From Streptosporangiaceae bacterium (lineage in GTDB: Bacteria; Actinomycetota; Actinomycetes; Streptosporangiales; Streptosporangiaceae), in assembly GCA_025964715.1 (NCBI GenBank), contig JAOPYH010000111.1, positions 1 to 49,567 of the forward strand: a DNA stretch of 49,567 bases. The letters run 5' to 3'. Below the pieces are notes generated by a model. The model was not told the DNA's origin and searched no databases. It saw only the letters and a program-made list of their open reading frames with translations. Below, piece after piece: positions 26,257 through 34,421 of the stretch. The number at the start of each line of letters is the position of its first letter. Position 1 is the stretch's first letter. The position numbers and the translations under genes were made by a program.

Positions 26257-27606
26257 ATGCCGGACTGTGTTGATGATGAGGCCACGGCCGCCCACGGCTC
26301 CACGCGGGATCTCCTGACCCGCCACCGCGCGGTCATCCCCAACTGGGTCGGGGTCTACTACGACGAGCCCATCGAGATCGTGAGCGGTAGGGGCAACCGC
26401 GTGACGGACGCGGAGGGAAGGACCTACCTGGACTTCTTCGCCGGGATCCTCACGAACATGATCGGCTACGACGTGGCCGAAGTCCGCGAGGCGGTCGAGC
26501 GCCAGCTCGCCACGGGTGTCGTGCACACCTCGACCATCTATCTGCTGCGCGGCCAGGTCCGGCTCGCCGAGAAGATCGCGAAGCTGTCCGGGATCGAGGA
26601 CGCGAAGGTCTTCTTCACGAACTCCGGGACCGAGGCGAACGAAACCGCCCTGCTGCTGGCGACGTACGCACGCAAGTCCGACCAGGTCCTGGCCATGCGG
26701 CAGAGTTACCACGGCCGGTCCTTCGGCGCGGTCAGCGTGACCGGTAACCGGAGCTGGAAGAACAACTCGTACTCGCCGTTGAACGTGCACTTCCTGCACG
26801 GGGCCGACCGGCACCTCCCGCAGTTCGCGCGGCTGTCGGACTCCGACTACATCAAGGTCTGTGTCGAGGACCTCTGTCACGTGATCGATACGACCACCGC
26901 CGGTGACGTGGCGTGCTTGATCGCCGAGCCCATCCAGGGCGTGGGCGGCTACACCATGGCGCCGGACGGGCTCTTCCAGGCCTACAAGGACGTGCTGGAC
27001 GAGTACGGGATCCTCTTCGTCTCCGACGAGGTCCAGACCGGCTGGGGCCGCACCGGCCAGGGCTTCTGGGGCATCGACAACCACGGGGTGGTCCCCGACG
27101 CCATGACCTTCGCCAAGGGGCTCGGCAACGGGTTCGCGGTCGGCGGTGTGGTGGCCCGCGGCGAACTCCTCGACGGCCTGCACGCCGCCGGGCTGTCCAC
27201 GTTCGGCGGCAACCCGATCGCCATGGCAGCGGCCAACGCCACGCTGGACTACGTCCTCGACCACGACCTCCAGGCGAACGCCGCGCGGACCGGCTCGTTG
27301 CTCATCGAAGGCCTGCGCGAGGCGGCCGGGCGTCTTCCCATCGTGGGCGAAGTCCGAGGGAAGGGCCTGATGTTCGCGGTCGCGCTGGTCGACCCGGTCA
27401 CCGGAGAACCGAGCCAGGCCATCGCCGGCCGCGTGATGGAGGAGACCAAGAAGCGCGGGCTGCTCTGCGGCAAGGGCGGGCTCTACGGCAACGTGCTGCG
27501 CATGGCCCCGCCGCTCACCATCACGGAGGCGGAGGCCAAGGAGGGCCTGGGCATCCTGCTCGAGGCCCTGCAGGCCGCGAACGGCGACGTGAGCGTGACC
27601 CGGTGA
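26257..27606 (+). CDS. Class III PLP-dependent aminotransferase (beta-alanine/GABA type)
   Basis: A 449-aa fold-type I aminotransferase of class III. The PLP lysine is Lys287 in AMTFAKGLGNGFAVGG; other marks are VFFTNSGTEANETALLLA, YHGRSFGAVSVTG, AEPIQGVGGY and FVSDEVQTGWGRTG. The neighbour encoding CoA-acylating methylmalonate-semialdehyde dehydrogenase, overlapping by 4 nt, and the nearby PucR regulator point to beta-alanine or beta-aminoisobutyrate as amino donor, giving malonate or methylmalonate semialdehyde. GABA or ornithine-type activity is an alternative. ATG 26257 has the Shine-Dalgarno GAGGGTGAGA; the open frame starts 40 codons earlier. Confidence 0.88.
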   Translation: MPDCVDDEATAAHGSTRDLLTRHRAVIPNWVGVYYDEPIEIVSGRGNRVTDAEGRTYLDFFAGILTNMIGYDVAEVREAVERQLATGVVHTSTIYLLRGQVRLAEKIAKLSGIEDAKVFFTNSGTEANETALLLATYARKSDQVLAMRQSYHGRSFGAVSVTGNRSWKNNSYSPLNVHFLHGADRHLPQFARLSDSDYIKVCVEDLCHVIDTTTAGDVACLIAEPIQGVGGYTMAPDGLFQAYKDVLDEYGILFVSDEVQTGWGRTGQGFWGIDNHGVVPDAMTFAKGLGNGFAVGGVVARGELLDGLHAAGLSTFGGNPIAMAAANATLDYVLDHDLQANAARTGSLLIEGLREAAGRLPIVGEVRGKGLMFAVALVDPVTGEPSQAIAGRVMEETKKRGLLCGKGGLYGNVLRMAPPLTITEAEAKEGLGILLEALQAANGDVSVTR

Positions 27607-29144
27607 GTGCGGCAGCGGGCGCCGCAGAGGTCCAGCGGAGCGGCGTTGCCAAGCAGGTCACGCACTGGATCAACGGCAAACCCGCCGACCGGCCCGCCCA
27701 GCGGCGCGGGGAGATCTTCAACCCCGCCACCGGCCGGGTGACGGGCACCGTTGACTTCGCCGCCGCGGCCGACGTGGAGGCGGCGGTCGGGGCGGCCACG
27801 GCCGCCTTCCCGGCCTGGCGGAACACGTCGATATCCGGGCGGACCCAGATCATGTTCCGGTTCCGTGAGCTGCTGACCGCCCATCAGGGCGAGCTGGCGA
27901 AGATCATCAGCTCCGAGCACGGGAAGGTCGAGTCGGACGCGGCCGGCGAGGTCGCGCGCGGGCTCGAGGTCGTCGAGTTCGCCTGCGGGACCCCGCACCT
28001 GCTCAAGGGCGGGTTCTCCGAGAACGTGTCCGCCCGGATGGACGCCTACTCGATCCTGCAGCCGCTCGGCGTGGTGGCCGGCATCACGCCGTTCAACTTC
28101 CCGGCGATGGTGCCGATGTGGATGTTCCCGGTCGCGATCGCGTGCGGCAACACCTTTGTCCTCAAGCCCTCGGAGAAGGCCCCCTCGGCCTCCATCCGGA
28201 TCGCGGAGCTCTGGGCCGAGGCCGGATTGCCGGCCGGGGTGTTCAACGTGCTCCACGGCGACAAGGCGGCCGTGGACGGCCTGCTGGAGCATCCTGGCGT
28301 CAAAGCGGTCAGTTTCGTGGGCTCCACGCCCGTCGCACGCCACATCTATGAGACCGCGGCCCGCGGCGGCAAGCGGGTCCAGGCACTCGGTGGCGCGAAG
28401 AACCACATGGTCGTGCTGCCGGACGCCGACCTGGACCTCGCGGCCGACGCCGCGGTATCGGCCGGTTTCGGCTCCGCCGGAGAGCGGTGCATGGCCATCT
28501 CCGTGGTGGTCGCCGTCGACCCTGTGGGTGACGCCCTCATGAGCAAGATCGCCGAGCGCGTGGCCAGGCTGCGGGTCGGGCCCGGCGACGACGAGCGCTC
28601 CGAGATGGGGCCGCTGGTCACCGCGCAGCACCGCGACAGGGTGGCGTCCTACCTGGACAGCGGCGTGCGCCAGGGCGCGACCCTGGCCGTCGACGGCCGG
28701 GGCACGCCGGTCCTCGGCGAGCGTGGCGAGGGCTTCTGGCTGGGTCCGTCGGTCCTCGACCGGGTCACGCCGGACATGGACTGCTATCGGGACGAGATCT
28801 TCGGGCCGGTGCTCTCGGTGGCCAGAGTCCCCTCCTACGAGGCGGCGATGGAGCTCATCGCCGCGAACCCGTACGGCAACGGCACAGCCGTCTTCACCAA
28901 CGACGGCGGTGCCGCCAGGCGATTCCAGAACGAGGTCGAGGTAGGCATGGTCGGCATCAACGTGCCCATCCCGGTGCCGATGGCCTACTACTCATTCGGC
29001 GGCTGGAAAGCCTCCCTGTTCGGGGACAGCCACGCGCATGGCATGGAGGGGGTGCACTTCTACACCCGTACCAAGGCCGTCACGGCGCGGTGGCTGGATC
29101 CGAGTCGTGGGGGCGTGAACCTCGGTTTCCCGACCAACGGGTGA
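27603..29144 (+). CDS. mmsA: CoA-acylating methylmalonate-semialdehyde dehydrogenase
   Basis: Converts malonate or methylmalonate semialdehyde with CoA and NAD to acetyl-CoA or propionyl-CoA and CO2. The 513-aa aldehyde-dehydrogenase fold has the family motifs GVVAGITPFNFPAMVPMWM, KPSEKAPSAS, FVGSTPVARHIYE and LGGAKNHMVV; the catalytic Cys296 lies in GSAGERCMAIS. GAKNH instead of the usual ELGGK is characteristic of the CoA-dependent subgroup. GTG 27603 overlaps the aminotransferase stop (GTGA), so the two are coupled. Its last 65 bases overlap the convergent glycosyltransferase gene. A 26.9-kb upstream extension of the frame is a shadow of the aminotransferase. Confidence 0.93.
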   Translation: MSAAAGAAEVQRSGVAKQVTHWINGKPADRPAQRRGEIFNPATGRVTGTVDFAAAADVEAAVGAATAAFPAWRNTSISGRTQIMFRFRELLTAHQGELAKIISSEHGKVESDAAGEVARGLEVVEFACGTPHLLKGGFSENVSARMDAYSILQPLGVVAGITPFNFPAMVPMWMFPVAIACGNTFVLKPSEKAPSASIRIAELWAEAGLPAGVFNVLHGDKAAVDGLLEHPGVKAVSFVGSTPVARHIYETAARGGKRVQALGGAKNHMVVLPDADLDLAADAAVSAGFGSAGERCMAISVVVAVDPVGDALMSKIAERVARLRVGPGDDERSEMGPLVTAQHRDRVASYLDSGVRQGATLAVDGRGTPVLGERGEGFWLGPSVLDRVTPDMDCYRDEIFGPVLSVARVPSYEAAMELIAANPYGNGTAVFTNDGGAARRFQNEVEVGMVGINVPIPVPMAYYSFGGWKASLFGDSHAHGMEGVHFYTRTKAVTARWLDPSRGGVNLGFPTNG

Positions 29145-30555
29145 TGAGGGCTTGCAACGGCACCAATGCGAAACCCACGGCCAGGCAGGCAAAGGGCACG
29201 GCCGGCAGCACGTAGCGGTAGTCGAAGTCGGCGGTGGCGATCGGGAACACCAGCAGTGCCACCGCCGCCGACCAGGCCGACAGCACAGCGGTCCGCATGC
29301 CGCGGGCGAATGCCACTCCGGCCGCGCCGAGCACCAGTATCGCGCCGAGGGCCGGACCCGGCAGGGCGACGTGGTGCTGGTAGTGGCGCATCGCTCCGGC
29401 GTAGGGCTCGACCACCCTGCTGGGCACGCTGCGGCCGTACGCCCACGCGTCCCCGAGGGCGGTGCCGTTGCCGGCCCAGCGGCCCCCGGCCGGGAACAGC
29501 TGAGGCCGTTCGCGGAAGTGATAGAGCGCCTCGGTGGTGGGGTTCGGATGGCGGTACCGCCGTGGGCTGACCGCCATGCCGACGCCCCGGGCGATTGTGT
29601 AGAGGTAGTCGGCCGGCTGTGCCGTGATCGCGCGCACGGAGAAGTCGCGCAGCAACTTGTTGTTCGCCGCGCTCACAGCACTGCCGGACATGTGCCGCAC
29701 CGGCGCCTGGCTGCGCCAGATGAGCGTGCCCGGCGCGAGCCGCTCCCGCGGCGGGATGGTCATGCACAGCGACCGCTCTTGCACCGGTGGGTTCATCTTG
29801 GAGCAGTCGGCGAACGTCGACGTACGGCCCCAGAGATAGACCCCATCACTGCTGGTCAGGCCGTAGGTTCCCCTGGCTGAGTGGAACCACATGGCGTACG
29901 CGGCCAGGGGAACGACGCCACCCAGCGCCGCGGCGGCGCACGCCCGCCAACCGGCCCGGCGGATCAGCAGGAAGCCGATGGCGAGCGGGATCATCGCGGC
30001 CCCGGCCGTACGGACCAGCACCGCGTAACCGAGCAGGAGGCCGGCCGCGAGCGCGATCCACCACACCGGCCGGCGGTTCCAGAGCAGGAGCGTCACGGCC
30101 ACGGCCATCAGGAAGGTGAAGAGCGACTCGGCCATGAGGAGCTGCTCGAGCTGGATCTGGAAGGCGTCGTAGAGCACGGGAAGGTTGATCAGTGTCGCCA
30201 GCCAGCCGGCGAGGCCGGCACGGCGCAGGAGCGCGTAGATCAGCACCGCGGTGGCCAGGCCCATGAGGTGCTGGAGCCCGGCGATGAGGGCGAGGTTGTG
30301 GAACGGCTCGAGGAGCCCGAGGGCGAAGGGGTAGCCGAGCGTCTTGCTCGGCGAGGGCCGTGGCCGCAGGGCGTAGCCCAGGTAGAAGTAGGAGTCGCCG
30401 GTGAACCACAGCACACCCGGATATCCGAGCATGGCCACCACGCGTAGCGCCGCACCGCCTATCAGAGCTAGGGCGAATACCCAGTGGCGCTGCAAAGCAC
30501 TAATTCCGGTCCATCCTGCCCGGAGGGTGCGCCGGGTCGCCGTTCGGATCATCAT
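29080..30555 (-). CDS. Polytopic membrane glycosyltransferase (GT39/PMT-like)
   Basis: A 491-aa membrane protein with roughly eleven transmembrane helices. The first extracytoplasmic loop has FTGDSYFYLGYALRP, a D-x-Y type acidic motif as in GT-C enzymes that use polyprenyl-phosphate sugars; LYDAFQIQLEQLLMAESLF and a large central loop with two Cys-containing segments (STFADCSKMNPPVQERSLCM) follow. The carboxy-terminal helices include DFDYRYVLPAVPF. The sugar and acceptor are unknown. ATG 30555 is the first start. It overlaps mmsA by 65 bp tail to tail and has no operon partner. Confidence 0.72.
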   Translation of the reverse strand: MMIRTATRRTLRAGWTGISALQRHWVFALALIGGAALRVVAMLGYPGVLWFTGDSYFYLGYALRPRPSPSKTLGYPFALGLLEPFHNLALIAGLQHLMGLATAVLIYALLRRAGLAGWLATLINLPVLYDAFQIQLEQLLMAESLFTFLMAVAVTLLLWNRRPVWWIALAAGLLLGYAVLVRTAGAAMIPLAIGFLLIRRAGWRACAAAALGGVVPLAAYAMWFHSARGTYGLTSSDGVYLWGRTSTFADCSKMNPPVQERSLCMTIPPRERLAPGTLIWRSQAPVRHMSGSAVSAANNKLLRDFSVRAITAQPADYLYTIARGVGMAVSPRRYRHPNPTTEALYHFRERPQLFPAGGRWAGNGTALGDAWAYGRSVPSRVVEPYAGAMRHYQHHVALPGPALGAILVLGAAGVAFARGMRTAVLSAWSAAVALLVFPIATADFDYRYVLPAVPFACLAVGFALVPLQALITRWSGNRGSRPHDSDPATAP

Positions 30556-30784
30556 GGGCGATCCGCCACGTTAGGGGTTGGGGGTGACCGCGCGGTGAAC
30601 AGAGTATGACCAGAGGTGACAAAGCGCAGGTCGAAATCCACCCTTTGACACTAGTTTTCCGGCCTTTCGCGCTATGTAAATAATTTCGCCATGTCTTGAC
30701 CTCGAATGTGGCGTGCGACACAGTGTTGTTGTCTCAAATATGTGAGGCGAAACCGATAAAGGTCCTGGTCGCGGGGAGTGAATT
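30556..30784. other. AT-rich divergent intergenic region
   Basis: This 229-base stretch between two divergent genes is much richer in A/T than the window average, especially 30610-30760. It contains TTGACA at 30645-30650 and TTGACC at 30696-30701 on the plus strand, but no TANNNT box at the correct 17-18 nt from either, so I do not call exact promoters. It probably carries promoters for both flanking genes. Confidence 0.4.
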
Positions 30785-31120
30785 ATGCCTGCTGACGACC
30801 ACGCCGCCGAGATGAACCGGCTTCGGAGGCGTTATCCGCACTGGACCATTTGGTTCGGTCTGTTCACCGGCCATTGGTTCGCGCTGCCCCCACAGGATCG
30901 AGATGTCGGGGACTTTGTCGAGGCCGCGACGAGCGAGAACCTCATTGCCCGCATCGAGGTGATCGAATGCGCCGTGCGCGGTGATGAAGAGCCCTACGAC
31001 CCCCACGACTCCCGGCAGAACCGGCGACGCCCACCCCACCTCCTCCACCTCGAGGGCGCCGTACCCCCGCGACTCCGCCGGGTCCCGATGGCCGCGTGGC
31101 CGGGAATCACCGCAGGGTGA
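30785..31120 (+). CDS. Small hypothetical protein
   Basis: A 111-aa protein I do not recognise by name. The first 65 residues resemble a type of small actinomycete protein with aromatic motifs: MNRLRRRYPHWTIWFG, TGHWFALPPQDRD and ENLIARIEVIECAV. The second half is Arg/Pro-rich and may be disordered. GGGGAG precedes ATG 30785. Codon third positions in the first half are less G/C-rich than in neighbours, so the gene may be recently acquired or under relaxed selection. It stands alone, bounded by an AT-rich region upstream and a strong hairpin downstream. Confidence 0.6.
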   Translation: MPADDHAAEMNRLRRRYPHWTIWFGLFTGHWFALPPQDRDVGDFVEAATSENLIARIEVIECAVRGDEEPYDPHDSRQNRRRPPHLLHLEGAVPPRLRRVPMAAWPGITAG

Positions 31121-31182
31121 CTCTCCCCGGACACGTCCCGCCACCGGTGGGCGGTTCACCGGCAGTCCGAGGCCGCCCTCAG

Positions 31183-31231
31183 GTGATCACGCGATGGCCC
31201 CCATGCCCCCGGGGAGCCATCGCGTGATCAC
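31183..31231 (+). terminator. 16-bp perfect inverted repeat after the small gene
   Basis: GTGATCACGCGATGGC (31183-31198) pairs perfectly with 31216-31231; the 17-base spacer is C/G-rich and can add three more pairs after one mismatch. It lies 62 bases after the 111-aa gene and 154 bases before the binding-protein gene. Most likely a terminator, but the outer GTGATCAC is itself a palindrome, so a protein site is possible. Confidence 0.6.
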
Positions 31232-31385
31232 GGGCGTGCGGCGCGGCGGTGCCCCGGCGGGCCGCAGCGGCGCGTAGCCGGCCCGCAGACCTCGGTACGC
31301 TCTCTGTGCGGTAGCCGCGCCCGATGATCCGCCGCCGGACTGCGCTGCGCCGCGGAAGATCTCGGGAACTTCATCGGGGAGCAGC

Positions 31386-32570
31386 ATGAGGCGTCCGCAC
31401 GGGACACCAAGGGTTATCACGGCGCTGGTGGCCGCACTGGCACTTCTCATGGGCTGCAGCGCCGGTGGCGAGAAGCGCGTCGGAACGGTACGGGTGGCCC
31501 GCACCATCGGGCAGGGAGAGGGAGCGCTCACGCTCGTGGCGTGGCCGGGCTATGCCGAGAACGGCACGAGCGACCCGCGGGTGGATTGGGTGACGCCCTT
31601 CGAGGACCGCACCAAATGCAAGGTCAGCGTGAAGTACGCCGCGACCGCGCAGGAGATGCTCGACCTCATGTCGAACCCCACCCGCCGCTACGACGGCATC
31701 TCGGCCCCTCCTGAGGTGGCCGGCCAGCTCATCGCGGCGCGTCAGGCGGCGCCGATCAACCCGGACCTGGTGGACGGCTACAAGGACCTCGACCGCGACC
31801 TGCGCGGCCAGCTCACCAAGCGTGAGAAGGTCTACGGCGTTCCGTTCGTGTGGGGCGCGAACCAGCTGATGTACGACCCCAAGGTGGTCCAGCCCGCCCC
31901 CACCAGCTGGAGCGCGGTCTTCGACCCCGCCGCGGTGAAGAACTACGGCGGACGGGTCATCATGCGAGACAGCCCGCTGACCCTCGCCGACGCAGCCCTC
32001 TACCTGAGGTCCCGTGACCCCTCGCTGGATATCACCGACGCCTATTCGCTCACCCGCCGGCAACTCGACGCCGCGGCGCAGGTGCTCGCCCAGCAGCGTC
32101 CCCAGGTGAAGTCCTACTGGCTGCACCCCTCCGACGCGATCAACTCGTTCGCCTCCGGCGACGCGGTGATCGGCGAGGTCTGGCCCTATCACGTCGACGT
32201 GCTGAGCCGCGCCGGACGCTCCGTCGCCGGCGTGACGCCCACGGAGGGCGTCACCGGCTGGATGGACGCCTGGATGCTCGGGGCCCGTGCCGAGCACCCC
32301 AGCTGCATGTACCAGTGGCTGAACTGGATTACCTCACCAGACGTCCAGCAGCAGGTCGCCGAGTGGGACGGGGTCGCGCCCGCGAATCCGGAGGCGTGTT
32401 CCCGCGACCGGCTCAAGACCGAGTTCTGTACGACCTACCATGTCGGCGACCGCTCGTACATCGGCAAGGTGGTGTTCGCCCACACACCCTCCCGCGACTG
32501 CGGCGGCGGCCGGCGAGACTGCACCGGCTACGAGGACTGGACGCGGGCCTGGAACAAGGCTTTGCAGTAG
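31386..32570 (+). CDS. Polyamine-type ABC transporter substrate-binding lipoprotein
   Basis: A 394-aa exported lipoprotein with the lipobox LMGC (lipidated Cys24) after a hydrophobic signal segment. The mature part resembles PotD/PotF-like binding proteins: LTLVAWPGYAENG, FEDRTKCKVSVKYAAT, RYDGISAPPEVAGQLIA, VYGVPFVWGANQLMYDP, INSFASGDAVIGEVW and WMDAWMLGA. Four cysteines near the end (ACSRD, FCTTY, DCGGGRRDC) may form disulfides. Spermidine/putrescine systems normally have ATPase and two permease genes beside the binding protein; none are here. GGGGAG precedes ATG 31386. Confidence 0.85.
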   Translation: MRRPHGTPRVITALVAALALLMGCSAGGEKRVGTVRVARTIGQGEGALTLVAWPGYAENGTSDPRVDWVTPFEDRTKCKVSVKYAATAQEMLDLMSNPTRRYDGISAPPEVAGQLIAARQAAPINPDLVDGYKDLDRDLRGQLTKREKVYGVPFVWGANQLMYDPKVVQPAPTSWSAVFDPAAVKNYGGRVIMRDSPLTLADAALYLRSRDPSLDITDAYSLTRRQLDAAAQVLAQQRPQVKSYWLHPSDAINSFASGDAVIGEVWPYHVDVLSRAGRSVAGVTPTEGVTGWMDAWMLGARAEHPSCMYQWLNWITSPDVQQQVAEWDGVAPANPEACSRDRLKTEFCTTYHVGDRSYIGKVVFAHTPSRDCGGGRRDCTGYEDWTRAWNKALQ

Positions 32571-32574
32571 GGCG

Positions 32575-32644
32575 CCGGGACAGGGCGCTCGTCCCGGGCC
32601 GCTCCCGGGTGCGCGCTCGACCGCCCCCCGTCGAGCGCGCACCC
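32575..32644. terminator. Two hairpins between convergent genes
   Basis: The first, CCGGGAC (32575-32581) with GTCCCGG (32591-32597), starts 4 bases after the binding-protein stop. The second is a perfect 15-bp stem, 32607-32621 with 32630-32644, around an 8-nt C-rich loop. Both genes end toward this region, so it probably acts in both directions. Confidence 0.75.
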
Positions 32645-32705
32645 CCTGGGCGCCTAGGGCCGTCCCCCCAGATGGCCCTGAGCGCCCTCCTTCCACAGGA
32701 GCGGT

Positions 32706-32951
32706 CTAGAGCGTCGCCGGCTCCGGTTCGCGGTCGCGCCGGGGGGCGCGTGCGTCCGGCTCGGCGGCGCGCGGCCTCGGCAGTGCGGGCGCGCAGTCGG
32801 CGCAGGCCAGCACCTTCGAGCCGTCCGGCAGGCGACCGACGCGTACGCGCGGGCGCGGCCATTTCTTGTGGCAGACGACGCAGGCGTCGCCGTAGAGCTG
32901 CTCGGCGCTCAGCACGCCTGGATCGAATGTCAGCTCGTCCGTATGGCTCAT
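32706..32951 (-). CDS. Small zinc-ribbon-type protein
   Basis: An 81-aa protein with two CxxC knuckles, ACVVCHKK (Cys24, Cys27) and LACADCAP (Cys50, Cys53), separated by a basic strand pair (RPRVRVGRLPDGSKV). This is a treble-clef/zinc-ribbon arrangement that probably binds one zinc. The tail is Pro/Arg/Glu-rich. ATG 32951 is preceded by GGGGGGA at good distance; the frame extends 11 codons further. Function unknown. It stands alone between the binding-protein gene and dxr, divergent from dxr. Confidence 0.7.
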   Translation of the reverse strand: MSHTDELTFDPGVLSAEQLYGDACVVCHKKWPRPRVRVGRLPDGSKVLACADCAPALPRPRAAEPDARAPRRDREPEPATL

Positions 32952-33206
32952 GGTTCCCCCCAACCCGGCTAGAGCCAACTCCACGGACTTCCTTTATAGG
33001 GGGGGTGATGTGTGGTCTCCGTGAGCTGGGATGCAAGCACGCGCAAAACCTGGCCCTCCTATCGCCGCGTCATCCCAAAGGACCGCCGTCCGGCCGGGAG
33101 GGTCCCGGATCAACACCCATCTAGCCGCCGTTTCGCACCTAGAGGTCGTTTCCAGCGCGTCCGGGGCGTACGCTCACGACCCGGCAGGAGCGACAATGGA
33201 GCGGTG

Positions 33207-34403
33207 ATGCCTGCCTCTACTGTGACTCGCGATGTCGTCGTGCTCGGTTCCACCGGTTCGATCGGCACCCAGGCCCTCGACGTCATCCGCCGAAACCCCG
33301 ACCGGTTCCGGGTCGTGGCGCTGGCGGCCGGCGGCGGACGGGTGGAACTGCTCGCCCGCCAGGCCCTGGACCTGTGCCCGGAGGTCGTGGCCGTGGCGAA
33401 GGCCTCGGTCGCTCAAGACCTCCAGCTGGTGTTCTACCAGGAGGCGCAGCGGCGCGGTTACTCCTCGGGCGACTACCGCATCCCGAAGATCCTGGCAGGC
33501 CCGGACGCCGTAGCCGAGGTGGCGGGTCTCCCGTGCGACGTCGTCCTCAACGGCATCACCGGAGCGCTCGGCCTCGCCTCGACGCTGGCCGCGCTGGACG
33601 CCGGTCGCACTCTCGCGCTCGCCAACAAGGAGTCGCTCATCGTCGGCGGCCCGCTGGTCAAGGAGCGAGCCAAGCCGGGTCAGATCGTCCCGGTCGACTC
33701 CGAGCACTCCGCCATCGCGCAGTGCCTGCGCGGCGGTGCCGCCAAGGAGGTTCGCCGCCTCGTGCTCACGGCGAGCGGCGGGCCCTTTCGCGGCCGCAGC
33801 CGAGCCGAGCTGGCGGAGGTCACGCCGGAGCAGGCGATGGCCCACCCCACCTGGGACATGGGGCCGGTCATCACGATCAACTCGGCCACGCTGGTCAACA
33901 AGGGACTCGAGGTCATCGAGGCGCACCTGCTCTTCGACATCCCCTTCGACCGCATCGCGGTGATGGTGCACCCGCAGTCGATGATCCACTCGATGGTCGA
34001 GTTCGTCGACGGATCGACGCTGGCGCAGGCCAGCCCGCCGGACATGCGGCTGCCGATCGCGCTCGGCCTCGCCTGGCCGGACCGCGTCGAGGACGCCGCG
34101 CCCGGGCTCGACTGGACCCGGTCGCACACCTGGGAGTTCATGCCGCTGGACGACGAGGCGTTCCCGGCCGTGGCGCTCGCCCGGCACGTAGGGACGCTTG
34201 GCGGCGCCGCGCCGGCCGTTTACAACGCGGCCAACGAGGAGTGCGTGGACGCCTTCCGCGAGGGGCGGCTGACGTTCCCCGGGATAGTCGACACGATCGC
34301 GCGGGTAGTGAACGAGCACGACCCGGCCACGGGCGACCTGACCCTCGAGGAGGTTCTTGCCACGGATGAATGGGCACGTACCCGGGCGCGCGAGCTGATC
34401 TGA
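33207..34403 (+). CDS. dxr: 1-deoxy-D-xylulose 5-phosphate reductoisomerase
   Basis: First committed enzyme of the MEP isoprenoid pathway; converts DXP to MEP with NADPH. The Rossmann motif is [16 protein letters not shown], and the active-site parts are [23 protein letters not shown] and [27 protein letters not shown] [18 protein letters not shown] and [13 protein letters not shown] follow. The 398-aa length is normal. ATG 33207 follows GGAGCGGTG; the frame upstream to 33012 is not supported. It starts the dxr-rseP-ispG group, with 18 bases to the next gene. Confidence 0.96.
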   Translation: MPASTVTRDVVVLGSTGSIGTQALDVIRRNPDRFRVVALAAGGGRVELLARQALDLCPEVVAVAKASVAQDLQLVFYQEAQRRGYSSGDYRIPKILAGPDAVAEVAGLPCDVVLNGITGALGLASTLAALDAGRTLALANKESLIVGGPLVKERAKPGQIVPVDSEHSAIAQCLRGGAAKEVRRLVLTASGGPFRGRSRAELAEVTPEQAMAHPTWDMGPVITINSATLVNKGLEVIEAHLLFDIPFDRIAVMVHPQSMIHSMVEFVDGSTLAQASPPDMRLPIALGLAWPDRVEDAAPGLDWTRSHTWEFMPLDDEAFPAVALARHVGTLGGAAPAVYNAANEECVDAFREGRLTFPGIVDTIARVVNEHDPATGDLTLEEVLATDEWARTRARELI

Positions 34404-34421
34404 CCTGACCCAGGGGGGCGG

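Noticed and set aside
26913..27602. Very long plus-strand frame running from 26913 into mmsA
   Set aside because: The upstream part is a shadow of the aminotransferase in another frame; its sequence is Arg/Gly/Pro-rich with no homology, and the GTG at 27603 gives the proper dehydrogenase start.
31183..31231. Insertion-sequence end or att site from the perfect inverted repeat
   Set aside because: No transposase or integrase is near, no target-site duplication is visible and the arms are only 17 bases apart, which fits a hairpin.
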